Shown: in pieces, positions 44,530 to 52,422 of the stretch
Position numbering within the stretch: position 1 is the first letter of the stretch
How the letters are laid out: every line of letters begins with the position of its first letter
Assembly: GCA_017396365.1 (NCBI GenBank)
Contig: JAFQMD010000026.1
Location: 1-64,000 of the forward strand
DNA from: Clostridia bacterium
GTDB lineage: Bacteria > Bacillota > Clostridia > Christensenellales > Borkfalkiaceae
Direction: 5' to 3'
DNA: 64,000 nt
The notes under the pieces: model-generated
Told to the model about the DNA's origin: nothing
Seen by the model: only the letters and a program-made list of their open reading frames with translations
Database searches by the model: none
Program-made: the position numbers and the translations under genes

Positions 44530-44558
44530 TTGCTTTTTATGAAAAAATGTGGTATTAT
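44530..44558 (+). promoter_or_regulatory. Promoter of the second AraC gene
   Basis: TTGCTT (44530-44535), 17-bp spacer, TATTAT (44553-44558). A perfect 12-bp palindrome CGCAAATTTGCG (44580-44591) lies about 22 bp downstream of the -10 box and could be a site of autoregulation. Confidence 0.65.
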
Positions 44559-44636
44559 AGTATTGCTAAGGAGTTAATACGCAAATTTGCGAAAACTACT
44601 GCGCAAAAATAACGTTACGGCGGATGGGGGCTCAAA

Positions 44637-45482
44637 GTGTTACATTATAAGGCTGACGAAGAATTTCAAAGCGACGCAATGGTCGCCATTAAAAAAATTG
44701 ACGACAATCGCGACGAGCAAATTCACAATCACGATTTTGTCGAAATAGTTTACGTAACGGAAGGCGAAGGAAAGCACAGCGTAAACGGCGAAGAGTTTAG
44801 CGTTAAAGCGGGCGACTTGTTATTTTTAAATTACGGTTGCACGCACGCGTTTACCGTAACCGATAAAATGATTGCCTACAACTTGATGGTAAGGGTAGAT
44901 TATTTTACCAAAAACATGATAAAAGACGACAATCTTTTTTACATGCTTGCTTTAACTTCATTTGAAAAGATACAACACGAATTAAACGATAAAAGTCCGC
45001 TCGTTTCCTTTGACTACAACGAGAGAGCGGATATAGTAAATTTGTTTAAAAATATCGAAGACGAACTTTCTAAAAACGAACTTGGCAAATCTTGGATTTT
45101 AGACTCGTATATAAACGTTATTTTATGTAAAGTTTTCCGTAAAATTTTCGTTAAAGACGACAATAAAGACAACCGTATTCCACAAGAAATTTTGGATTAT
45201 ATTAACCAGCATTTCAACGAGAAAATTTCGCTTAAAGAACTTTCGCAAAGATGTTTTTACAATCCTGCGTATTTTAGTAGGCTTTTTAAAAAGGCTTTTA
45301 ATATGGGTTTTACCGACTACGTTATGGACGTTAGATTAAGGCAATGTTGCGAATTGTTAAAAAGTAGCGATTATACCATAGAAAAGATAATTGAAGAGTG
45401 TGGTTTTTCGGATAGAAACACTTTTTACGAAAGGTTTAAAAACAAATACGGATGTACTCCGAGCGAGTATAGAAACAGGTGA
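44637..45482 (+). CDS. AraC-family transcriptional regulator of transport block 2
   Basis: 281 aa, GTG start after a GGGGG run. The N-terminal cupin domain is clear (HNHDFVEIVYVTEGEGKHSV, then VKAGDLLFLNYGCTHAF). The C-terminal AraC HTH domain holds ISLKELSQRCFYNPAYFSRL and IEECGFSDRNTFYERFKNK, ending CTPSEYRNR. It precedes the second transporter block and points the same way, separated by a terminator and a new promoter. By analogy with the first AraC gene it probably activates that block. The inducer is unknown. Confidence 0.9.
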   Translation: MLHYKADEEFQSDAMVAIKKIDDNRDEQIHNHDFVEIVYVTEGEGKHSVNGEEFSVKAGDLLFLNYGCTHAFTVTDKMIAYNLMVRVDYFTKNMIKDDNLFYMLALTSFEKIQHELNDKSPLVSFDYNERADIVNLFKNIEDELSKNELGKSWILDSYINVILCKVFRKIFVKDDNKDNRIPQEILDYINQHFNEKISLKELSQRCFYNPAYFSRLFKKAFNMGFTDYVMDVRLRQCCELLKSSDYTIEKIIEECGFSDRNTFYERFKNKYGCTPSEYRNR

Positions 45483-45552
45483 GGTGAGCGCGCTTACAAA
45501 ACGCGTTGACTAAGGTAATAATTTACTAAATAAATTTTAATAAAATTTAAAG

Positions 45553-45584
45553 ACTCGAAACTTTTTTAGGTTTCGGGTTTTTTT
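45553..45584 (+). terminator. Terminator of the second AraC gene
   Basis: Arms ACTCGAAAC (45553-45561) and GTTTCGGGT (45570-45578) pair with one wobble; a run of T follows to 45584. Confidence 0.85.
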
Positions 45585-45593
45585 ATGTCAAAA

Positions 45594-45670
45594 TACCATA
45601 CTAAAAAGTGGAGTTTAGTATAAATATCCTATTGATAAATTTTCTAAAAATATGGTATAATTTTACCATA
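45594..45670 (+). promoter_or_regulatory. Promoter and operators of transport block 2
   Basis: TTGATA (45632-45637) and TATAAT (45656-45661) with an 18-bp spacer. A perfect palindrome TATGGTA-N6-TACCATA (45651-45670) covers the -10 box. A third TACCATA half-site is at 45594-45600, and a second inverted repeat ATACTAAA-N8-TTTAGTAT is at 45598-45621. The layout suggests repression at the -10 box with a second site upstream. Confidence 0.7.
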
Positions 45671-45691
45671 AATATATCTTGGGAGGTTTTT

Positions 45692-47380
45692 ATGAAAAAA
45701 TTTCTTACAAAAATGCTTTGCTCATTACTACTCGTAGCGGTTGCTTTTTCGACTTTTGCTTGTAAAAAAGACCCTAATAAAAACAAGGCAACCCTTTACG
45801 TTTACAGTTTTACCAGTGGTTTTGGTTCTGAGTGGCTTACTGAACTTATCAGTGATTACGAGGCTTTGCACGCAAACGATAAGATAGGCGGAAAGACAGG
45901 TATTCACGTTCAACCTACTACGCTCAACTCAGACGTTGGCGGTGGAGAAATGAAAGGTAGAGATGAAGTCGTTTACTTTTTGGAGCAACAAGACTACTCA
46001 AGTTTGATTGACGGTGGATATATTGCAGACATAACGAGCGTGGTTACGGGCGCAAACCCGTACGATGCTGACGGCGTAACACTTGAAAGCAAGATGTTCG
46101 ACGAACAAAAGAATTACCTTGGAAGAAAGGACTCTGAAGGTAAAGTTCATTACTACGCATATCCGCACTATTTGACAAACTTCGGTATCGTTTACGACGT
46201 CGATAGATTTGACGAACAGGGCTATTATCTTATGAAAAATTATAACTTGGCAAACGGTCTTTCCAACTGTTTCTTAGGGAAAACGGGTAAAGCAGACGGA
46301 TTGCCAAAGACTGACGGACCTGACCAAACTCCGAACACGAGCGACGACGGACTTCCAACCACTTACGAAGAATTCTTTATGCTTTGCGACTACATTGCAA
46401 ACGTAGGTGGCGATAATCCGCTCGTTTGGAGTGGCGCGCACAGACATTCTTACTTGGCGCACTTTATCAACGCTCTTGCAACCGATTTTGAAGGAAAAGA
46501 GCAAATGCGCCTTAACTACACCTTTGACGGAACTGCTAAAAACCTCGGTAATGTTGTTGGCGGTAAATTCCAGTTTGATACAACCGATACGGTAATCGAC
46601 GGAACTAACGGCGCGGAACTTGCTCGTCAAGCAGGTAAATATTACGCAATTAAGTTCTACGACGATTTATATGCAAAACCGTATATCAAAAACGACGCTA
46701 ACGACCTTACTCTCTTCAGTTCAAATTACGACCATTTAACTGCTCAAGAAGATTTCTTAAAGAGAGGAGAAAATAGAAACGCTATGCTTTTAGACGGTTC
46801 TTGGTGGGAAATGGAAGCAACCGGCGTGTTTGACGATTTAGCAAGCGTAAGCGACGCTTATTCAAAAGAGAATAAAAATCTCGGATGGATGCCTCTTCCA
46901 AAGGTTACTTCAGACCAAGTAGGAAGTAAGCAAACGGTTTACGATATTTATTATCCTTTATGTATGATAAAGAGTATGCCGACTGACAGTTGGGAATATA
47001 AGTATGCCGTAGACTTCGTTCAATTTGCAAACAGCCAAGAACAACTTGCGCAATTTACTCAAATTACCAGCGCTGTAAAATCTCTTAAATACGATTTGTC
47101 GGGCGACCAACAAAAAGCGCTTACTCCATACGGTAAATCTTATTATAACTATATCAAAAAAGCGGAAATCGTTTTCCCATACGATAACAACGTTTTATTT
47201 AATAACAATCAATTAAAATTCCAGTCGTTATCAACAGACGGCAAGGTTAGTCCGCTTTATAATAGCGGAGATAGTAGAGGACTTATCGAGGCTATCGAAA
47301 AGGGCGTTTCTGCTGAAACCCATTTTGGTGGAATGTACACGTACTTCAATTCTCAAGATTATTGGAAAAGCGTTAAATAA
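45692..47380 (+). CDS. ABC transporter sugar-binding lipoprotein, block 2
   Basis: 562 aa from the ATG at 45692, 7 nt after GGGAGG. An in-frame GTG at 45608 would start upstream of the promoter and is rejected. The lipobox is STFACKKD. The large family-1 solute-binding fold is evident (ATLYVYSFTSGFGSEWLTEL, NAMLLDGSWWEME, PKTDGPDQTPNTSDDGLP, which may be a Ca-binding loop). It is paralogous to the binding protein at 14096, with matching C-terminal features (PYGKSYYNYIKKAEIVFPYD versus YFGKSLMQMKTSADIVYPYS). It is likely the specificity subunit of the second oligosaccharide importer. Confidence 0.9.
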   Translation: MKKFLTKMLCSLLLVAVAFSTFACKKDPNKNKATLYVYSFTSGFGSEWLTELISDYEALHANDKIGGKTGIHVQPTTLNSDVGGGEMKGRDEVVYFLEQQDYSSLIDGGYIADITSVVTGANPYDADGVTLESKMFDEQKNYLGRKDSEGKVHYYAYPHYLTNFGIVYDVDRFDEQGYYLMKNYNLANGLSNCFLGKTGKADGLPKTDGPDQTPNTSDDGLPTTYEEFFMLCDYIANVGGDNPLVWSGAHRHSYLAHFINALATDFEGKEQMRLNYTFDGTAKNLGNVVGGKFQFDTTDTVIDGTNGAELARQAGKYYAIKFYDDLYAKPYIKNDANDLTLFSSNYDHLTAQEDFLKRGENRNAMLLDGSWWEMEATGVFDDLASVSDAYSKENKNLGWMPLPKVTSDQVGSKQTVYDIYYPLCMIKSMPTDSWEYKYAVDFVQFANSQEQLAQFTQITSAVKSLKYDLSGDQQKALTPYGKSYYNYIKKAEIVFPYDNNVLFNNNQLKFQSLSTDGKVSPLYNSGDSRGLIEAIEKGVSAETHFGGMYTYFNSQDYWKSVK

Positions 47381-47400
47381 ATTTAAAAATTAAGGAACTT

Positions 47401-48315
47401 ATGACTAATATTAGCGGTGTAAAGTTAAATAAAAAAGCACAGACCATGGATAAGGGCGCAAAGATTTTTTACGCCATTTTGATGGCTTTGCCCGTTTTAC
47501 AGTTTGTGCTTTTCTACATTGTTGTGAATTTTCAATCTTTCGGCTTTGCCTTTATGGATACGGTAGAAACGACGGATAATAAAATCGTTTGGTTTTTCTC
47601 TTTAAAAAACATTACTGATTGGTTTACCGACCCGTATAAAGTAAAAGATTTATTAAATGCAACGAAAATGTCTCTTTTGTATTATGGAGTAACTCTTTGC
47701 GTAAGTATTCCGCTCGGGCTACTTTTTGCTTACTACGTATTCAAAAAGATGCCGTTTGCAGGAATGTTTAGGATATTTTTATTTATTCCTTCGATAATTC
47801 CTGCTGCTGCGTTTGTTTTAACGTTTAAATACGTATTAAACGAAGTTACGCCTATACTTTTCGGCTCAAACGCGTTGAGATTTGATACTCATCCGCTTTT
47901 TTGGATTATCTTTTACAATTTATACGTCGGCTTTGGTACGTCCGTGCTAATGTACGCAAACAAGATGTTTGATATTTCTCCCGAAGTAATCGAAGCGGGC
48001 AAACTCGACGGCGCTATCGGAATAAAAGAGTTTTGGCATATAGTTTTGCCACTTACTTTCCCAACTCTTTCGGTATTTTTGGTTACTGGTGTTGCTACGA
48101 TTTTCGTAAATCAATATAACGTGTTGATGTTTAACGTCAGCGCGGAATTCGATTCGCTTGGGAAATATCTCTACGACTTGGCGTTTGAAGCCACTAAATC
48201 TGAAAGAAACGTTCCACCTGCGGCGGGACTCGGTTTAATACTAACCGTAATTGCAATTCCGCTTACTTTCGGCGTGAAATACTTGTTGGACAAATATGGT
48301 CCGTCTGAAGACTAA
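47401..48315 (+). CDS. ABC sugar transporter permease (LplB/MalF type), block 2
   Basis: 304 aa with six membrane segments (FYAILMALPVLQFVLFYIVV first, LGLILTVIAIPLTFGV last). The EAA loop reads IEAGKLDGAIGIKEFWHIVLP. AAGGAA precedes the ATG. It lies 20 nt after the binding-protein gene without the hairpin seen in block 1. Confidence 0.92.
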   Translation: MTNISGVKLNKKAQTMDKGAKIFYAILMALPVLQFVLFYIVVNFQSFGFAFMDTVETTDNKIVWFFSLKNITDWFTDPYKVKDLLNATKMSLLYYGVTLCVSIPLGLLFAYYVFKKMPFAGMFRIFLFIPSIIPAAAFVLTFKYVLNEVTPILFGSNALRFDTHPLFWIIFYNLYVGFGTSVLMYANKMFDISPEVIEAGKLDGAIGIKEFWHIVLPLTFPTLSVFLVTGVATIFVNQYNVLMFNVSAEFDSLGKYLYDLAFEATKSERNVPPAAGLGLILTVIAIPLTFGVKYLLDKYGPSED

Positions 48316-48325
48316 GGGGGTAGGT

Positions 48326-49237
48326 ATGACTAAAAATCAAAATACGGTTAAAATAAAAAATAAACTTTCACCCCTTACGATAACGTTACTTACCGTACTC
48401 GTGGTTTACGTTGTCTTTATGCTCGCGCTCTTTTTGTGGGCGTTAGTTACCGCGAGTAAAAAATATTCGGGCGATTATTCTTCTATCGATCCGACTGTTC
48501 CAAACAATATAATTGGACTTCCTAAGGAATTTTACTTCTTTAAAAACGTGTCCAAACTCAACCAAGGCTTTGCGGATTTTACGCTTATCGAAATGGCAAT
48601 CAACACCATTTTGTATTCCTTTGGCTGTTCGTTTTTAAAAGTAGTTGTTACATGCCTTGTGGCATACCTTTGCGCAAGATACGAAAACTGGTTTTCAAAA
48701 ATCGTCTATACTACGGTAATCGTAACTATGATAATACCGGTAGTAGGAAATCAGGCGGCGGAAATTCAACTTGCTGAAACACTCGGACTTCGCAATCAAA
48801 TTTGGGGTATGTGGATTATGAGAGCAAATTTCCTTGGGATGTACTTTCTCGTTTTCTATTCGGTGTTTAAAACCATGCCGAAAGGCTATTACGAAGCGGC
48901 TAAAATCGACGGCGCAAACGATATGCAAGTCATGATAAAAGTCGCGCTCCCACTCATTAAATATACCTTTTTATCAATATTCTTGATTCTATTTATCGAA
49001 TATTGGAACGACTATCTTATTCCAAACTTATATCTTCCTAAATATAAGACGTTGTCTCTTGCTCTTTATCATCAGTCAACGGGGCAAGAATTAAACGCTC
49101 AGTTTAAAAGGGAAATGAGCAGAGTTCCCGCTTTAATGGCGTCGGTAATAGTAATTACCGTACCCGTAATCGTACTTTTCTGCATTTTCAGTAAAAGGCT
49201 TATGGGCAATTTGTCCGTCGGCGATTTAAAAGGATAA
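48326..49237 (+). CDS. ABC sugar transporter permease (MalG type), block 2
   Basis: 303 aa from the ATG at 48326, after AAGGGGG and 10 nt behind the upstream stop. The in-frame ATG at 48296 lies inside the upstream gene and before the RBS. The EAA loop is YEAAKIDGANDMQVMIKVALP, followed by EYWNDYLIPNLYLP. It is the paralogue of 16782-17714. Confidence 0.9.
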   Translation: MTKNQNTVKIKNKLSPLTITLLTVLVVYVVFMLALFLWALVTASKKYSGDYSSIDPTVPNNIIGLPKEFYFFKNVSKLNQGFADFTLIEMAINTILYSFGCSFLKVVVTCLVAYLCARYENWFSKIVYTTVIVTMIIPVVGNQAAEIQLAETLGLRNQIWGMWIMRANFLGMYFLVFYSVFKTMPKGYYEAAKIDGANDMQVMIKVALPLIKYTFLSIFLILFIEYWNDYLIPNLYLPKYKTLSLALYHQSTGQELNAQFKREMSRVPALMASVIVITVPVIVLFCIFSKRLMGNLSVGDLKG

Positions 49238-49318
49238 GATTCAATTTAGCAAAAACTCGCTTTTAGCGATTTAATTAAAAATTTAGGCTATGCAAACCAT
49301 AGTTCAAGGAGAAATTAA

Positions 49319-52300
49319 ATGACAAATTTAAAGAGAAAAAGCAAATATATTTTTGTTTTTATTCTTTTAATATGCGTTAGTATTCCTTTGATTTTCGTAG
49401 GGACGAAAGGGCTTGTAAACGCTGAGCCAAGCGTAAGCGTATCAAAAGAAATAAGTCAAGGTTACGCTTTTGGCGACGAGTTTACAGTTCCCGATTGTAC
49501 GTTCACGGTAGGGGGAGAGAGTAAAAAGGGCGAACACTCTTTGCGCTTTCCAGACGGAAGGTACGAAACTGAGAACGTTACGACCTTAAATCAAAGCGGA
49601 AATTACCTTTTAAAATACGTTGCTACGATAGGTAAAAAAGTTTACACCAAAGAATACGCTTTTAAAGTAGGTAGCAAGTTGGCGACTTATAACAACGAAA
49701 AGACGACTATAAGTTACGGCAAGACTACTCATTTAGGGGCAAATTCTACGGGACTTAACGTAAAAATTGCAAACGGAGATTCTATTACTTTCGGGCACGT
49801 TTTCGATATGACCGAACTTACTTCGGCTACTAAAATCATAGAAGGGTTCGTAGTTCCCGAAGTTCAAAGAAAAGCCGATTTTGCAAGAATGGTATTTACG
49901 TTTACCGACGTAAACGACCCGTCGGTGCAGTTGGTGTATTACGGCAATTTCCACGACGACGTAAATTCTTACGGATTGACGTTTTTTACCGCCGCCGGTA
50001 ACGGTCAAGTTCAAACGGGGCTTGAGTACGCGGGTAAATTGCACTCGGGTTCAACTCTTGGATGTTTAGTTCCGCACAGTTTTATGGCGGTTGATACGGG
50101 ACTATATTACGGCGCTTATTCGCACACGTCAAATCCGGTAGTAGATTGCGCTCCCGACGCTAAACTTTTCTGCATAAGTTACGATTATCAAAGAAATCAA
50201 GCGTGGGCAGGCGGAAAAATCATTTCCGACCTTGACGATAATAATTATTACAGCACTTTATGGTTTGGGTTCCCAAGTGGGAAGGCAAAACTTACCGTAA
50301 GCGCGCTTAACTATAACGGAACACATGCAAATATGTGTTTTACGAGTATTTTAGGTATCGACTTGTCGGCTGAAAGTTTCGTTGATGAAAACGCGCCTGA
50401 AATAACTGTAAATACCGAATATGAAGAAATGCCAACGGCAATCGTCGGCGGAACTTATCCCGTACCTACGGCGAGCGCGCTCGACGAAGAAAACGGAGAA
50501 TGCAAGGTAGGCGTTTCGGTTTGGTATGAATACGCAAATGAAAATAAAAAGTCTATAGATATCAAAAACGGTAGATTTAAAGTTGAAAAAGTTGGAACTT
50601 ACGCGATAGTTTACGAATCTGTTGACCATAGCGGAAACGTCGCTCGCAAGATTTTATGGATAAGAGCAACCCTTTCCCAAAACGTTGAAAAACTAAGCGT
50701 AGAGATTGAGTCGGGTTATTCGACCGAAATAGAAGTAGGAACTGTTCAAAATATTCCAAACGTAACGGTATCTGGCGGTAGCGGAAAAGTTACCACGGCG
50801 TTTACCCTTGCAAACGGAAATGAAAAATTCACGGTAGAAAACGGCGAGTTTATATTAGAAAAAGCAGGCGAGTGGACGCTTACTTGTACGGCAAGCGACT
50901 ACGTTGGAAGTGTTGCGGTTTCAACCCTTAAGTTGACTGCAGTGACTAAAAATAGACCTGTTATAGTAAGCGAGCCTAATTTGCCTATCGCATACGTTTC
51001 GGGCGGAACGTACCGTCTGCCACAACTTAGCGCATACGATTATACTTCGGGCGAAAAGGTTGAAAAAGTTTGTTCGGTAGAAGTTTCGTACGGCTCGGCA
51101 AGTCCTACCACCGTAAAATCGGGCGAAGAATTTACTCCTACCGTAACCGAGAGCGGTGATAAGGTAAAACTCAATTACGTTTGCGACGGTGTTTCGCTTT
51201 ATCAACGTGAAATCCCAGTAATAATCGTTTTCGATAGGGAAGAAATAGGCGATACGGGTAATTTTAGACAAGTAGTCGCTACCGATAAGTATTTCTTTAC
51301 CGAAAATAACGTTTCGATAGTAAATAGAGAGAATTTAGGCGGAAATCAAGGTATTAAATTTACTACAAACGAAGAAATAGAAAGCGCTAAAGTTTCGTTT
51401 ATTAACGCTCAACTTGCAAATTCTTTCTCTCTCAGTTTCTTTACCATTCCAAACGAATCTAAGTTTGACGGCGTTGCAATAACTATTACCGACAGTTTAG
51501 ATAAGGACGTCTCGATAAAAGTTCTTCTTTTAAAAGACGACGGACAAACCAAGTTGGTAGTCGGCGATACTCAAATTGCTTTGCTCTTTGATTTCGACGG
51601 CTCGTTTAGCGCAAGTTACAGCGTTGGCTTTAATAATGGTAAAGTCGTAGTAAATTCTGCTACTTCAATTACAGTTACTAAAACTCAAAGTGGAAATGCG
51701 TTTGACGGTTTCCCAAGCGGAAAGGTTTACTTTGATATTGAAATGATAAACGCTGAAAGTGGCGCGTCGCTATTTTTAAATGAAATTTCTAGAGTTAAAG
51801 TAGCAAACAATCAAGACAACACCGCGCCTTACGTTACAACTTACGATACCGTTAGCACAAGCGCGCTTAAAGATAGCGTTTACGTTGTTCAAAAAGTAGT
51901 TGCGTGCGACGTTTTGTGTCCTAACGTTCAAAGTTTCTTGACGGTTAAACGTCCCGACGGAACGATTGCAAAGAGCAAGGACGGAATAGAACTTAAAAAC
52001 GTTGACGCAAGCGTTGATTACGAAATAGTTATGGACGCTTACGGTAAATATAGCGTAACCGTTGAAACCACCGAATTAAACTGGAGATATTCAAACGTTT
52101 CGTATTTTGAATACGCAGTTGAAGTAGTTGACGGCGATGCTCCGATTATAGAATTTAAAGGCAAGTTTAAGGATACGTTAAGGGTTGGAAATACGCTTAC
52201 TATTCCTAAATTTGAAGTTACGGACGGACACTCTGCGCAAGATAAGATAGCCGTAATGATAGTTATAACTAATCCAAAAGGCATGCCGATTTATTTGTAC

Positions 52301-52414
52301 GATAACGAAAGGTCAATCGTTTGCGAATATAAAGGCGAGTATAAAATTTGCATTTACGCGTACGACGAGGCGGGTAATCTTGCCGTGTTTGAAACGACGG
52401 TAACCGTCAAGTAG
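49319..52414 (+). CDS. Large secreted Ig-like/beta-sandwich protein coupled to transporter 2
   Basis: 1031 aa, RBS AAGGAG. The signal peptide includes YIFVFILLICVSIPLIFVG. The layout parallels the 1029-aa protein at 17714: an initial sandwich, a LamG-like region with KADFARMVFTFTDVNDPS (KADF is also in the paralogue), then Ig-like domains (DENAPEITV, GTYAIVYESVDHSGNVARK), a second LamG-like region and two closing Ig-like domains (DNTAPYVTTYD, GDAPIIEF). No catalytic motif is visible. The steady linkage of this size class to the two permeases and a DUF4838 gene in both blocks suggests a surface glycan-capture subunit of the import system. Confidence 0.7.
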   Translation: MTNLKRKSKYIFVFILLICVSIPLIFVGTKGLVNAEPSVSVSKEISQGYAFGDEFTVPDCTFTVGGESKKGEHSLRFPDGRYETENVTTLNQSGNYLLKYVATIGKKVYTKEYAFKVGSKLATYNNEKTTISYGKTTHLGANSTGLNVKIANGDSITFGHVFDMTELTSATKIIEGFVVPEVQRKADFARMVFTFTDVNDPSVQLVYYGNFHDDVNSYGLTFFTAAGNGQVQTGLEYAGKLHSGSTLGCLVPHSFMAVDTGLYYGAYSHTSNPVVDCAPDAKLFCISYDYQRNQAWAGGKIISDLDDNNYYSTLWFGFPSGKAKLTVSALNYNGTHANMCFTSILGIDLSAESFVDENAPEITVNTEYEEMPTAIVGGTYPVPTASALDEENGECKVGVSVWYEYANENKKSIDIKNGRFKVEKVGTYAIVYESVDHSGNVARKILWIRATLSQNVEKLSVEIESGYSTEIEVGTVQNIPNVTVSGGSGKVTTAFTLANGNEKFTVENGEFILEKAGEWTLTCTASDYVGSVAVSTLKLTAVTKNRPVIVSEPNLPIAYVSGGTYRLPQLSAYDYTSGEKVEKVCSVEVSYGSASPTTVKSGEEFTPTVTESGDKVKLNYVCDGVSLYQREIPVIIVFDREEIGDTGNFRQVVATDKYFFTENNVSIVNRENLGGNQGIKFTTNEEIESAKVSFINAQLANSFSLSFFTIPNESKFDGVAITITDSLDKDVSIKVLLLKDDGQTKLVVGDTQIALLFDFDGSFSASYSVGFNNGKVVVNSATSITVTKTQSGNAFDGFPSGKVYFDIEMINAESGASLFLNEISRVKVANNQDNTAPYVTTYDTVSTSALKDSVYVVQKVVACDVLCPNVQSFLTVKRPDGTIAKSKDGIELKNVDASVDYEIVMDAYGKYSVTVETTELNWRYSNVSYFEYAVEVVDGDAPIIEFKGKFKDTLRVGNTLTIPKFEVTDGHSAQDKIAVMIVITNPKGMPIYLYDNERSIVCEYKGEYKICIYAYDEAGNLAVFETTVTVK

Positions 52415-52422
52415 AGGTGAAT

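Noticed and set aside
45608-45691. GTG at 45608 as start of the second binding protein
   Set aside because: It would lie upstream of the -35 box, and the signal peptide and RBS point to 45692.
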